Assembly: GCF_004349135.1 (NCBI RefSeq)
Contig: NZ_SMFN01000016.1
Coordinates: forward strand, 1 to 64,000
From: Flavobacterium sandaracinum
GTDB lineage: Bacteria; Bacteroidota; Bacteroidia; Flavobacteriales; Flavobacteriaceae
Length of the DNA: 64,000 nt
Direction: 5' to 3'
In this document: in pieces, positions 55,494-64,000 of the stretch
How the letters are laid out: every line of letters begins with the position of its first letter
How positions within the stretch are numbered: position 1 is the stretch's first letter
Program-made: the position numbers and the translations under genes
Notes under the pieces: generated by a model
Told to the model about the DNA's origin: nothing
What the model saw: the letters and a program-made list of their open reading frames with translations, nothing else
Databases searched by the model: none

Positions 55494-56288
55494 TTGTACC
55501 TCTTGAAACAAATCACTTCGATACAAAATCCATACATCAAATCCTTAGTGCAATTGCAGGAAAAAGCAAAGGCACGCAAACAATCTGGAACCTTTTTAAT
55601 GGAAGGAAAACGCGAAATTTCAATTGCCATTAAAGGCGGTTATAAAATAGAGACGCTGTTGTTTTTACCTGAAATTTGCTCAGAAACTGAAGCCCGGCAA
55701 TTAGCTGCAACTGCAGAGCTGATTGAAATCAATAAAGAAGTCTTTCAAAAACTGGCCTATCGGGATACTACCGAGGGTATTTTGGCTGTAGCCAAAACTA
55801 AATCGATGCAGTTATCCGATCTGAAATTATCTGAAAACCCATTGATTCTTGTTGCCGAAGCTCCAGAAAAACCAGGAAATATTGGTGCTTTATTGCGTAC
55901 CGCCGATGCTGCAAATCTCGATGCGGTGATTATTGCCAATCCAAAAAGTGATTTGTATAACCCAAATATTGTGCGTTCCAGCGTAGGTTGTTTGTTTACG
56001 AACCAAATTGCAACTGGAATCACATCAGAAATTATTGCTTTTTTGAAAGAAAGAAATATCAGTTTTTATTGTGCTACTTTACAAAACTCCACTTCGTATC
56101 ACACGCAGGATTACACGACTCCAACGGCATTAGTCGTAGGAACAGAAGCCACAGGATTGACAGAGGAATGGCGAATAGCAGCAACCCAAAATATTATTAT
56201 TCCGATGCAAGGCGAAATTGATTCGATGAATGTTTCCGTTGCCGCAGCCATCTTAATTTTTGAAGCCAAAAGACAAAGAGGGTTTTAA
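55494..56288 (+). CDS. TrmH/SpoU-family RNA 2'-O-methyltransferase, TTG start
   Basis: A 264-residue SPOUT methyltransferase that methylates ribose of tRNA or rRNA using S-adenosylmethionine. The N-terminal domain begins ITSIQNPYIKSLVQLQEK. The knot motifs are KPGNIGALLRTADAANLD, VVGTEATGLTEEW and IIIPMQGEIDSMNVSVAAAI. No ATG precedes the conserved N-terminus. Translation must start at TTG (55494, or the TTG at 55503 giving MKQITSIQNP). The first ATG would delete about 36 residues of the substrate-binding domain. The exact RNA target is not predictable. Confidence 0.9.
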   Translation: MYLLKQITSIQNPYIKSLVQLQEKAKARKQSGTFLMEGKREISIAIKGGYKIETLLFLPEICSETEARQLAATAELIEINKEVFQKLAYRDTTEGILAVAKTKSMQLSDLKLSENPLILVAEAPEKPGNIGALLRTADAANLDAVIIANPKSDLYNPNIVRSSVGCLFTNQIATGITSEIIAFLKERNISFYCATLQNSTSYHTQDYTTPTALVVGTEATGLTEEWRIAATQNIIIPMQGEIDSMNVSVAAAILIFEAKRQRGF

Positions 56289-56342
56289 ATTTTTGATAGC
56301 AGATTAACGATTTTTGATGGCAGATTTAAAAACAAAAAAAAT

Positions 56343-57890
56343 ATGAAAAATAATTTATTCGTTGTAATAGCATTAATTTCAACCACTCTTTCCTTCGCAC
56401 AAATCAGCTCGACTCAAGTGGATGAATTAGCAGATCGCACTTTAAAAACATTTAATGTTCCTGGAATTGCAGTGGCAATAGTCAAAGACGGAAAGATTAT
56501 TCATGCGAAAGGATATGGTGTAAAATCTATTTTGACTAATGAAAAAGTAGATGCCAATACGCTTTTTGGAATTGCATCCAATAGTAAAGCGTTTACAAGC
56601 GCCGCTTTGGCCATGTTAGTGGATGAAGGAAAAGTAAAATGGGATGATAAAGTCATCAAATACCTTCCTAATTTCAAGATGTACAATGAGTATGTAACGA
56701 GTGAATTTACGATTCGGGATTTATTGACGCATAGAAGCGGATTGGGTCTTGGCGCCGGCGATTTGATGATTTGGCCTGACGGAAGCGACTTTACAGCACA
56801 AGATATCATTCAGAATTTACAGTATTTAAAACCCGTTTCGGCATTTAGAACGCAATACGATTATGACAATTTACTCTATATCGTTGCTGGTGAAGTTATT
56901 CGTGAAACAAGTGGTTTGAGTTGGTGTGATTTTGTAGAAGAACGTATGATGAAACCTTTAGAAATGAAGCATAGTGCTGCTTCTTTTTTACGTTTAAAAG
57001 ACACTACAAACATCATTGCGCCGCACGTCCCTATAGACGGTAAATTAAAAGTAATCAAACGCTATCAAAATCAACTTTTTGATGCGGCTGCCGGAATTTA
57101 CTCCAGTGTAAATGATTTGAGTAAATGGACCATTATGCAAATGAACAACGGAAAATATGGTGCTGATAACAGGCAATTATTCTCGAAAAAAGAGCATGAT
57201 GAAATGTGGCAATTACAAACCATAATTCCAGCGGCCACAAGACCTCCGTACAATACGCATTTCAGTGGTTATGGATTGGGCTGGTTTTTAAGCGACGTAA
57301 AAGGATTCAAACAAGTAACGCACACCGGAGGATTAGAGGGAATTGTAACTCAGGTTACTCTTATACCAGAACTGAATTTAGGAATTATTGTTTTGACGAA
57401 TCAACAATCTGGCGCTGCCTTCAGAGCAATTACAAATACAATAAAAGACAGTTATTTAGGAATCCAATCCGAGGATTATGTAACAAACTATAGCGCGAGT
57501 TTAAAAGAAAATGAAGCCTCTGCTGACAAAGTAACTGATGAAGTTTGGGCAACCGTAGCCAAGAATAAAAAAGACAAAATCAAAATTGATTTCAAAAGTT
57601 TTACTGGTACCTATAAAGACAATTGGTTTGGAGAAGTCGTCCTTTCAGAAAAAAAAGGAAGATTATTTTTTGCTTCAAAACGTTCCCCACAACTTACAGG
57701 TGAAGTTTTTTTCTATAAAGACACAAATTATGTCGTAAAATGGGATAATGCCTATTTCCATGCTGATGCGCATTTGTTTTTTGAATGTGATGCTACTGGA
57801 AAAGCCGTACGATTAACTATGAAACCCATTTCTGAATTGACTGATTTTAGTTACGATTTTCAGGATTTAGATTTCAAAAGAATAAATTAA
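56343..57890 (+). CDS. Serine hydrolase of the beta-lactamase/AmpC family with DUF3471 domain
   Basis: A 515-residue exported protein (signal peptide residues 1-20, ending LSFA before QISS). The penicillin-binding serine motif SxxK is S79-N-S-K82 in FGIASNSKAFTS. A YxN motif is near residue 180 (QYDYDNLLYIVAG) and HTGG is near 330 (VTHTGGLEGIVTQ). After residue 410 a DUF3471 beta-domain follows (FTGTYKDNWFGEVVLSEK). Members include D-amino acid amidases, esterases and beta-lactamase-like proteins, and the substrate here is unknown. The gene is preceded by a GATTTTTGAT-type direct repeat and starts 54 bases after the methyltransferase. Confidence 0.92.
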   Translation: MKNNLFVVIALISTTLSFAQISSTQVDELADRTLKTFNVPGIAVAIVKDGKIIHAKGYGVKSILTNEKVDANTLFGIASNSKAFTSAALAMLVDEGKVKWDDKVIKYLPNFKMYNEYVTSEFTIRDLLTHRSGLGLGAGDLMIWPDGSDFTAQDIIQNLQYLKPVSAFRTQYDYDNLLYIVAGEVIRETSGLSWCDFVEERMMKPLEMKHSAASFLRLKDTTNIIAPHVPIDGKLKVIKRYQNQLFDAAAGIYSSVNDLSKWTIMQMNNGKYGADNRQLFSKKEHDEMWQLQTIIPAATRPPYNTHFSGYGLGWFLSDVKGFKQVTHTGGLEGIVTQVTLIPELNLGIIVLTNQQSGAAFRAITNTIKDSYLGIQSEDYVTNYSASLKENEASADKVTDEVWATVAKNKKDKIKIDFKSFTGTYKDNWFGEVVLSEKKGRLFFASKRSPQLTGEVFFYKDTNYVVKWDNAYFHADAHLFFECDATGKAVRLTMKPISELTDFSYDFQDLDFKRIN

Positions 57891-57926
57891 ATAGAAATCC
57901 ACATTTCTTAGACCTTAATTCAACTA

Positions 57927-57934
57927 TAGATTTG
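57927..57934 (+). promoter_or_regulatory. Candidate -7 box for the rel gene
   Basis: TAGATTTG, an exact TAnnTTTG match, with a leader of about 25 bases to the ATG at 57967. Confidence 0.5.
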
Positions 57935-57966
57935 CATATCTGCAAGCTAATTGCTATTTTTAAGAA

Positions 57967-60204
57967 ATGAACCATGCCGTTATGACAGAAATAGATATTG
58001 AGAAAGAAAATAAAGCAATTGCTCAAGAATACAAAGAGTTACTTCGAATAAGTTATCAAACCTTAACTCCTGAAGACAAGAAACTAATTCGAAAAGCATT
58101 TGATGTTTCGGTAGAAGCCCATAAAGAACAACGAAGAAAATCAGGTGAAGCCTATATCTTCCACCCTATTGCTGTAGCAAAAATTGTTGCTTCAGAAATA
58201 GGCTTGGGTGCTACCTCTATTGCAGCTGCCTTGTTGCACGATGTTGTTGAGGATACACCAACTACTGTTCAGGATATTGAACGCTTGTTTAATCCAAAAG
58301 TAGCTCAAATTGTAGAAGGATTGACCAAAATATCGTTAGTACAACGAGATTTAAATGTTTCCATGCAAGCAGAAAATTTCCGTAAAATGATATTAACCCT
58401 GAACGATGATGTTCGTGTTATTCTTATCAAACTTGCGGATCGTTTGCACAACATGCAAACTATGGATTCAATGCAAGAAGACAAACAAACCAAAATTGCA
58501 TCGGAAACTTTATACATCTACGCACCACTAGCGCATCGCTTGGGATTATATAATATAAAAACCAAGCTGGAGGATTTAGGATTAAAATATACGGAACCTG
58601 CAATTTATAACGAAATTGTAAGTAAAATAAGAGAAACTAAAGAAGAACAAGATGCTTACATCAAAGATATTTCTGATATTCTAAAAAAATCATTAGATGA
58701 AGAAGGAATAGAATATATCATAAAAGGCCGACCAAAATCGATCTATTCTATTCGTAGAAAAATGTTAGCACAAAACGTGAGTTTTGATGAAGTATATGAC
58801 AAATTTGCACTTCGAATTGTGTACAAATCAACGCCACATGACGAGAAATTCGTTGCTTGGAAAATATATTCTATTGTTACGGACCATTACAGACCAAGCC
58901 CAAGTCGTTTACGCGATTGGATTTCGTCACCAAAATCAACAGGTTATGAAGCCTTGCACATCACGGTTATGGGGCCAAAAGGGAGATGGGTAGAAGTACA
59001 AGTGCGAAGCGAAAGAATGGATGAAATTGCCGAAAAAGGATATGCTGCACATTACAAATACAAGAATGGTGCTACCGAAGAAAGTGGTCTAGACGTATGG
59101 CTTAATTTACTAAAGGAAGCCTTAGAAAATTCTGAGACGAATGCCGTAGACTTTGTAGAGGATTTCAAAATGAATTTATATTCAAAAGAGATCTTCGTTT
59201 TTACTCCAAAAGGAGAAATAAAATCGTTGCCTAAAGGAGCTACATCACTCGATTTTGCGTTTAGCATTCACTCTGAAATAGGAATACGAACGAGAGGAAC
59301 ACGGGTCAATGGAAAACTAGTTCCTTTGAATTTTGAATTAAAAAGTGGAGATCAAATAGAAGTCATCACCTCACAGCATCAAAAACCTACCATTAACTGG
59401 CTTGATTATGTCACCACCTCTCGGGCGAAAACAAAAATAAAAAATGTTTTAAACGAAAATACCAAGAAAATTGGTGAAGAAGGCAAAGAACTACTTACTC
59501 GTAAATTAAAGCATCTAAAAATAACCATGAGTGAGCAGGTTATTAATGAGCTAGTCAACTTTTTTAAACTAAAAACGAGTTTAGATTTATTTTATAGGGT
59601 GGGAATTGGCGCTATCGAGAACCAACAACTTAAAGATTACGCAGCACAAAAGAGCAATACATTCATTAATTTTTTCAAAAATAAAATGAAGCGTTCTTCT
59701 AGTACTACTGCTGACGAAGACATTCACAAACCAATAGTTAGCAGTAATTACGACATGCTTGTTTTTGGGAAAGAACATGACAAACTAGATTATAAATTAT
59801 CTCCTTGCTGTAATCCAATTCCTGGCGATGACGTATTTGGGTTTGTAACCATCAATGAAGGGATAAAAGTGCACAAAAAAGATTGCCCTAATGCTATAGG
59901 AATGCAATCCAATTACGCCTACCGAATTATGTCGGCCAAATGGATTGATTCTTCACAGGAAGAGTTCAAAGCCATTATAAACATAACTGGAATGGATGTT
60001 TTAGGACTTACGAACCAATTGACAAAAGTGATCTCAAATAATATGCATGTTAATATTCAAAGTATCGCTTTAAGCACTGATGCTGGAATTTTTCATGGCC
60101 AAGTTGCCGTAATTGTTCGAAACAATACCATTTTGAAAAAAATGATTAGTAATATCAAAAAGATTGACGGAATAGATAAAGTAACTCGGGAGTACAAAAC
60201 GTAG
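57967..60204 (+). CDS. rel: Bifunctional (p)ppGpp synthetase/hydrolase (RelA/SpoT)
   Basis: A 745-residue long Rel enzyme of the stringent response. The hydrolase HD domain has FHP (H66) and LLHDVVEDTP (H91, D92, E95, D96). The synthetase domain has IIKGRPKSIYSIRRKM, DKFALRIVYKS, TGYEALHITVMGPKGRWVEV and the MDEIAEKGYAAHYKYK helix. A TGS domain (FTPKGEIKSLPKGATSLDFA), a zinc-finger-like segment (SPCCNPIPGDDVFGFV) and a C-terminal ACT domain complete it. All active-site motifs of both activities are present, so it likely both makes and degrades (p)ppGpp. Followed by fur and purA, an arrangement I recall as conserved in flavobacteria. Confidence 0.95.
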   Translation: MNHAVMTEIDIEKENKAIAQEYKELLRISYQTLTPEDKKLIRKAFDVSVEAHKEQRRKSGEAYIFHPIAVAKIVASEIGLGATSIAAALLHDVVEDTPTTVQDIERLFNPKVAQIVEGLTKISLVQRDLNVSMQAENFRKMILTLNDDVRVILIKLADRLHNMQTMDSMQEDKQTKIASETLYIYAPLAHRLGLYNIKTKLEDLGLKYTEPAIYNEIVSKIRETKEEQDAYIKDISDILKKSLDEEGIEYIIKGRPKSIYSIRRKMLAQNVSFDEVYDKFALRIVYKSTPHDEKFVAWKIYSIVTDHYRPSPSRLRDWISSPKSTGYEALHITVMGPKGRWVEVQVRSERMDEIAEKGYAAHYKYKNGATEESGLDVWLNLLKEALENSETNAVDFVEDFKMNLYSKEIFVFTPKGEIKSLPKGATSLDFAFSIHSEIGIRTRGTRVNGKLVPLNFELKSGDQIEVITSQHQKPTINWLDYVTTSRAKTKIKNVLNENTKKIGEEGKELLTRKLKHLKITMSEQVINELVNFFKLKTSLDLFYRVGIGAIENQQLKDYAAQKSNTFINFFKNKMKRSSSTTADEDIHKPIVSSNYDMLVFGKEHDKLDYKLSPCCNPIPGDDVFGFVTINEGIKVHKKDCPNAIGMQSNYAYRIMSAKWIDSSQEEFKAIINITGMDVLGLTNQLTKVISNNMHVNIQSIALSTDAGIFHGQVAVIVRNNTILKKMISNIKKIDGIDKVTREYKT

Positions 60205-60308
60205 CACAATCGTGATTTTGCTGCTTTTTTCTTAAGCATTTTGAACTCGTATTCGAACAAACTTAAAACTTAACAAACCGGAAACTTTAAACTTTAAACT
60301 AAAAAAAT

Positions 60309-60316
60309 TATCTTTG
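60309..60316 (+). promoter_or_regulatory. Candidate -7 box for fur, almost leaderless
   Basis: TATCTTTG, an exact match, only seven bases before the fur ATG at 60324. Transcription would begin at or next to the start codon. Confidence 0.5.
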
Positions 60317-60323
60317 CCACTAT

Positions 60324-60791
60324 ATGACACTCATTTCCACAGATAACACCAAAAACCAAGAAATTGTAAAAAATGTTTTTACAATGTATCTTGAAAAAAA
60401 AGGACATCGCAAAACCCCTGAACGTTATGCTATCCTTCAGGAAATTTACGATAGCGAAGAGCATTTTGATGTAGAAAATTTATATATCAAAATGAAAAAC
60501 AAAAACTATCGTGTGAGTAGGGCAACCCTTTACAATACAATCGAGTTGCTATTAGATTGTGCTTTAGTCCGCAAACACCAATTTGGACAAAATCAAGCAC
60601 ATTACGAAAAATCGTATTTTGACAAGCAGCACGACCATATTATAATGACTGATACGGGTGAAGTGATTGAATTTTGTGATCCAAGAATCCAAAGTATCAA
60701 AAAAACAATCGAAGAAATTTTTGATATCGAAATTACCAATCATTCGTTATATCTCTACGCAGTAAAGAAACAAAAAGACAACTTGGAATAA
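60324..60791 (+). CDS. Fur-family transcriptional regulator
   Basis: A 155-residue metalloregulator. The winged-helix domain has [18 protein letters not shown] and the recognition helix [19 protein letters not shown]. The metal-binding dimerisation domain keeps histidines (QHDHIIM) but lacks the usual CxxC structural zinc pair, having [11 protein letters not shown] instead. That form is, as I recall, normal for this flavobacterial subfamily. The signal (iron, zinc, peroxide) cannot be set from sequence. It is the middle gene of the rel-fur-purA group and is 44 bases from purA. Confidence 0.9.
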   Translation: MTLISTDNTKNQEIVKNVFTMYLEKKGHRKTPERYAILQEIYDSEEHFDVENLYIKMKNKNYRVSRATLYNTIELLLDCALVRKHQFGQNQAHYEKSYFDKQHDHIIMTDTGEVIEFCDPRIQSIKKTIEEIFDIEITNHSLYLYAVKKQKDNLE

Positions 60792-60834
60792 GATCGTTTA
60801 AAAACATAAAAATTAACTACAAATAACGTACAGA

Positions 60835-62106
60835 ATGACCGTAGATTTATTACTAGGATTACAATGGGGAGATGAAGGAAAAGGAAAAATTGTTGATGTT
60901 CTTACTTCTAAATACGATATTATTGCTCGTTTTCAAGGAGGACCAAACGCAGGACATACTTTAGAATTTGACGGAATAAAACACGTACTTAGAACCATTC
61001 CTTCTGGAATTTTTCACGGAAATAACATGAACATCATTGGTAATGGTGTTGTAATTGACCCTGTAGTTTTTAAAAGTGAAATTGATGGCTTAGCCAAATT
61101 TAACTTAGACCTAAAGGCAAAGCTAATTATTTCTAGAAAAGCTCATTTAATATTACCTACCCATCGTTTACTGGATGCAGCATCTGAAGCATCAAAAGGA
61201 AAAGCAAAAATAGGTTCTACTCTAAAAGGAATTGGTCCAACGTATATGGATAAAACCGGAAGAAACGGTATCCGCGTTGGAGATATTGAATTAGAGGATT
61301 TTGCAGATCGTTACAGAGCTTTGGCGGATAAGCATGAAGCCATGATTGCATTTTACAATGTTGACATTCAATACAATTTACCCGAATTAGAAAAAGAATT
61401 TTTTGAAGCTATCGAAGATCTAAAAAAATTAGATTTTATTGATAGTGAAGAGTATTTACACCAAGCTCAAAAGGCAGGTAAATCAATATTATGTGAAGGT
61501 GCTCAAGGTTCCTTACTGGACGTTGATTTTGGGACTTATCCCTTTGTAACATCCTCTAACACTACTGCTGCTGGTGCCTGTACTGGTTTAGGAATTGCTC
61601 CAAATAAAATCAAAGAAGTATACGGAATTTTCAAAGCGTATGTAACTCGCGTAGGAAGTGGTCCGTTCCCAACAGAACTTTTTGATGAAGACGGTGCTAC
61701 TATGGCAAGCGTTGGAAATGAATTTGGATCTGTGACGGGCAGACAAAGACGTTGTGGATGGTTAGACTTAGTAGCACTTAAATATGCTATTCAAGTTAAT
61801 GGTGTTACACAATTAATGATGATGAAAGGAGATGTACTTTCTGGATTTGAAACGTTAAAAGTATGTACCGAATACAATTATAAAGGAGAGAAAATTTCTC
61901 ATTTTCCTTACAACATCGAACCAGAAAATGTAACTCCAGTATATCAGGAATTCGAAGGTTGGAAACAAGATCTAACAGGAATGACTACCTATGATGAATT
62001 ACCAACAGAGTTGAAAGAATACATAGCATTCATTGAAAAAGAAGTGGAAGTTCCTATCAAAATAGTTTCTGTAGGTCCAGACAGAAAGCAAACTATTCTT
62101 AAATAA
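60835..62106 (+). CDS. purA: Adenylosuccinate synthetase
   Basis: A 423-residue enzyme that joins IMP and aspartate using GTP, the first committed step from IMP to AMP. The GTP-binding P-loop is [19 protein letters not shown] (residues 4-22), with NAGHT near 39, [33 protein letters not shown] and [14 protein letters not shown] further on. The length is normal. Co-location with Rel is notable because PurA is a known (p)ppGpp target in other bacteria, but the link here is only contextual. It ends at a strong terminator. Confidence 0.97.
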   Translation: MTVDLLLGLQWGDEGKGKIVDVLTSKYDIIARFQGGPNAGHTLEFDGIKHVLRTIPSGIFHGNNMNIIGNGVVIDPVVFKSEIDGLAKFNLDLKAKLIISRKAHLILPTHRLLDAASEASKGKAKIGSTLKGIGPTYMDKTGRNGIRVGDIELEDFADRYRALADKHEAMIAFYNVDIQYNLPELEKEFFEAIEDLKKLDFIDSEEYLHQAQKAGKSILCEGAQGSLLDVDFGTYPFVTSSNTTAAGACTGLGIAPNKIKEVYGIFKAYVTRVGSGPFPTELFDEDGATMASVGNEFGSVTGRQRRCGWLDLVALKYAIQVNGVTQLMMMKGDVLSGFETLKVCTEYNYKGEKISHFPYNIEPENVTPVYQEFEGWKQDLTGMTTYDELPTELKEYIAFIEKEVEVPIKIVSVGPDRKQTILK

Positions 62107-62113
62107 GATTACG

Positions 62114-62146
62114 AAACGCTCTGAAAATTCAGAGCGTTTTTTTTTC
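62114..62146 (+). terminator. Terminator after purA
   Basis: AAACGCTCTG (62114-62123) pairs perfectly with CAGAGCGTTT (62130-62139). It is followed by a run of eight or more T. Confidence 0.88.
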
Positions 62147-62188
62147 TACTCCAACACTCTGTAAAGGAGAGGAAGCCGAAGCTAGATT
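62147..62188 (+). repeat. GGAGAGG-type intergenic repeat, second copy
   Basis: CTCTGTAAAGGAGAGGAAGCCGAAGCTAGATT, a diverged partner of 13536-13580. The rest of the gap before the Nudix gene is AT-rich and without other features. Confidence 0.5.
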
Positions 62189-62243
62189 ATTTTTTAATAC
62201 TAATTTTCTACCTAAACAGAAAAAAAATACTTTCAATACCTCC

Positions 62244-62825
62244 ATGAAAAATCCAACTATCAAAATACAAAAAACCGAATTGCTATCTGACAATTGGTAT
62301 CTCTTAAACAAAGTTACTTTTGACTATCAAAAAAAAGACGCCTCTTGGATTACCCAAAAAAGAGAAGTCTACGATAGAGGAAACGGAGCGGCTATTTTAT
62401 TGTACAACACACAACAGAAAACAGTTATTCTAACGAGACAGTTTCGTTTGCCAACCTACCTTAACGGAAATGAAACCGGAATGATGATTGAGGTTTGCGC
62501 AGGACTTTTGGATCAAGACAATCCAGAGCAATGCATCATTAGAGAAACCGAAGAAGAAACAGGATACCGCATTTCTAAAGTCAAAAAAGTAATGGAAACC
62601 TACATGTCGCCTGGAGCTGTAACTGAAATATTATATTTATTTCTTGGTGAATACGATGAGTCCATGAAGGTGAGTGACGGTGGCGGAGTAGCACATGAAG
62701 AAGAAAATATAGATGTAATGGAAATGTCTTTTGACCAAGCGTACGCTATGATTGCATCCGGTCAAATGCAAGATGCAAAGACAATTATGTTGTTACAATA
62801 TGCAAAAATTCATAATTTGGTTTAA
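62244..62825 (+). CDS. nudK: Nudix hydrolase, GDP-mannose pyrophosphatase NudK-like
   Basis: A 193-residue Nudix enzyme. The Nudix box GxxxxxExxxxxxxREUxEExGU is present as [20 protein letters not shown] and TGY. The preceding region [20 protein letters not shown] and [15 protein letters not shown] match NudK/ADP-ribose pyrophosphatase proteins with the domain-swapped N-terminal sheet. It likely hydrolyses GDP-mannose or a related nucleotide sugar, which would fit a cell that makes surface glycans. Its stop overlaps the start of the transporter gene by one base (TAATG). Confidence 0.88.
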   Translation: MKNPTIKIQKTELLSDNWYLLNKVTFDYQKKDASWITQKREVYDRGNGAAILLYNTQQKTVILTRQFRLPTYLNGNETGMMIEVCAGLLDQDNPEQCIIRETEEETGYRISKVKKVMETYMSPGAVTEILYLFLGEYDESMKVSDGGGVAHEEENIDVMEMSFDQAYAMIASGQMQDAKTIMLLQYAKIHNLV

Positions 62826-63706
62826 TGAGCAATACGACTAAAGGGGTTTTATTTGCCTTAATCGCTACCTTGCTTTGGTCCGTAAACATGGTGATTGCGA
62901 GTGGCATTAAAGGGCACATTCCACCTATTGGATTGGCTTTTTGGCGTTGGACCATTGCTTGTATTGTGTTGGCTCCATTTGCCATAAAAAACACTATTAA
63001 AAATTTCAAAATTATAAAGATACATATTCGGTATCTTACGATTACGGCAGTATTGGGCATCACTATTTTTAATACGCTGATATACTTTGCAGGAAAAACA
63101 ACAAGTGCAGTCAACTTATCGTTAATTGCCATTTCAATTCCGTTATTTATTGTTGTACTCTCTCGGATTATTTTCAAAGAGAAAGTGTCCCGTCTAAAAA
63201 TAGTGGGAATTGGAACCATAATTACAGGAGTTCTAGTGCTTATTTCCAAAGGTTCTGTAGCAGCATTACTCCAAATCAACTTCACTATTGGAGATGTATT
63301 GATGCTTGTAGCTTGCTTTTTTTTTGCTTATTACACCATACTAGTGCGAAAAAAACCAGCTGAATTAAGTCCAAAAGTATTCTTGTTCAGTGTTTTCATC
63401 ATTGGTACCACTTTACTATTCCCTTTTTATATGTATGAGCATCTTTATTACAAAAAAGTGATTTTTGATACTAAAACAGTTTTGGTAACCACATACGTTG
63501 GCGTTTGCGCTTCCTTGATTTCATTTTATTTATGGAACGAAGCCATTCGTTTAATTGGAACCTCAAAAACAGCTTTAATTTATTATTTGATTCCAGTGTT
63601 CAGTGGAATTCTGGCGTATTTTTTTCTTAACCAAGCTATTTTACTAACCCAAATCATAAGTATGGGAATCATTATTTCCGGGTTATTAATTACCAATAAG
63701 AAGTAA
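62825..63706 (+). CDS. EamA-family drug/metabolite transporter
   Basis: A 293-residue membrane protein with ten spans in two EamA halves. The first half begins GVLFALIATLLWSVNMVIAS with the typical FWRWTIACIVLAP, and GKTTSAVNLSLIAISIPLF. The second half includes FTIGDVLMLVACFFFAYYTI and IRLIGTSKTALIYYLIPVFS. DMT proteins export amino acids or other metabolites, and the substrate is unknown. It starts inside the nudK stop, so the two form an operon, and it converges on a peroxiredoxin gene. Confidence 0.9.
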   Translation: MSNTTKGVLFALIATLLWSVNMVIASGIKGHIPPIGLAFWRWTIACIVLAPFAIKNTIKNFKIIKIHIRYLTITAVLGITIFNTLIYFAGKTTSAVNLSLIAISIPLFIVVLSRIIFKEKVSRLKIVGIGTIITGVLVLISKGSVAALLQINFTIGDVLMLVACFFFAYYTILVRKKPAELSPKVFLFSVFIIGTTLLFPFYMYEHLYYKKVIFDTKTVLVTTYVGVCASLISFYLWNEAIRLIGTSKTALIYYLIPVFSGILAYFFLNQAILLTQIISMGIIISGLLITNKK

Positions 63707-63730
63707 AACAGTAAACTTTTGACTAAATAA

Positions 63731-63766
63731 AAAAAGCAGCATGAAAATAAATTCATTCTGCTTTCT
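63731..63766. terminator. Bidirectional terminator between the transporter and peroxiredoxin genes
   Basis: AAAAGCAG-ATGAA (from 63732) pairs with TTCAT-CTGCTTT (to 63764) with one internal mismatch. It lies between convergent genes. Confidence 0.7.
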
Positions 63767-63791
63767 ATTTATAAAGTATCCTAAAGATTTA

Positions 63792-64000
63792 CTATTTATT
63801 AGGTTGCGGTGTCATTCTTAAATAAGGCTTTACTCTTTCATAACCTTTTGGAAATTTAGCAGCAATCTCTTCGTCTTTAATAGCCGTAGAAATTACTACA
63901 TTATCTCCATCTTTCCAGTTGGCCGGAGTCGCTACGCTGTATTTAGCTGTCAACTGCAAACTGTCAATTACACGTAATAATTCATCAAAATTCCTACCGG
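63792..64000 (-). CDS. 1-Cys peroxiredoxin (AhpC/TSA, Prx6-type), C-terminal part only
   Basis: About 69 C-terminal codons, the start lying beyond the right edge of the window. The sequence reads GRNFDELLRVIDSLQLTAKY, then SVATPANWKDGDNVVISTAI, and ends KGYERVKPYLRMTPQPNK with a TAG stop. These are hallmarks of the Prx6-like peroxiredoxin C-terminal domain, including the arginine-containing GRNFDE segment. It would reduce hydroperoxides in the cytoplasm. The catalytic cysteine is outside the window, so activity cannot be judged. Confidence 0.88.
   Translation of the reverse strand, partial: GRNFDELLRVIDSLQLTAKYSVATPANWKDGDNVVISTAIKDEEIAAKFPKGYERVKPYLRMTPQPNK

Noticed and set aside
62785-63285. 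166-codon minus-strand frame
   Set aside because: It is antisense to the EamA transporter, whose ten spans and conserved motifs are on the plus strand.

Overview
The window looks like a chromosomal segment of a Flavobacterium-type bacterium (Bacteroidota, Flavobacteriaceae). The DNA is AT-rich and Shine-Dalgarno sequences are essentially absent. Several genes carry the Bacteroidota promoter box TAnnTTTG. SecD and SecF are fused, and there are many AQ-type signal peptides, TonB-barrel and PagL-like outer membrane proteins, and a Rel-Fur-PurA block. No rRNA, tRNA, CRISPR array or intact transposon was seen.

Layout. 1-4.2 kb: an accessory stretch of small orphan secreted or membrane proteins, threaded with at least five direct copies of a roughly 80-120 bp repeat with a palindromic core. 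4.2-8.8 kb: an AAA ATPase (minus), topoisomerase III and a DUF6265-type lipoprotein. 9.2-14.9 kb: a likely extracytosolic flavin and electron-transfer cluster: ankyrin protein, DUF2271 protein with an ApbE-type flavinylation motif, PepSY-flavodoxin-CysJ-like membrane reductase, and ApbE flavin transferase preceded by a three-way-junction structured element. 14.9-15.4 kb: a decayed HigB-HigA toxin-antitoxin locus. 15.5-32.3 kb: mostly housekeeping genes (valS, DUF1573, aspartyl protease-PDZ, aminotransferase, folE, cysS, yidD, lgt, PagL-like, secDF, mdh, gyrB). 32.5-45 kb: two asparagine synthetases around an amidohydrolase lipoprotein, a GreA-C-like protein, a TonB-barrel protein without plug, PhzF, and a 1004-residue TPR protein. 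45.2-54.7 kb: FtsE followed by a surface-glycan locus with two GT2 and two GT4 glycosyltransferases, FdtA-like isomerase, FdtB-like aminotransferase, flippase, a hexapeptide acyltransferase and a FemAB-like GNAT. 54.7-64 kb: TRIC/UPF0126 channel, TrmH-family methyltransferase, serine hydrolase, Rel, Fur, PurA, a NudK-like Nudix enzyme, a DMT transporter and the C-terminal end of a 1-Cys peroxiredoxin.

How parts work together. The DUF2271, PepSY-reductase and ApbE genes read as one pathway: cytoplasmic NAD(P)H electrons pass through FAD and FMN domains and a PepSY membrane core to a covalently flavinylated exported carrier. The 46.8-54.7 kb genes would make, acylate, flip and assemble a glycan containing a 3-amino-3,6-dideoxyhexose. 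Most of the unusual signal lies between genes. It includes three co-oriented copies of a structured element before apbE, cysS and topB, several families of inverted repeats, and REP-type sequence apparently inserted in frame inside the FdtB-like gene.
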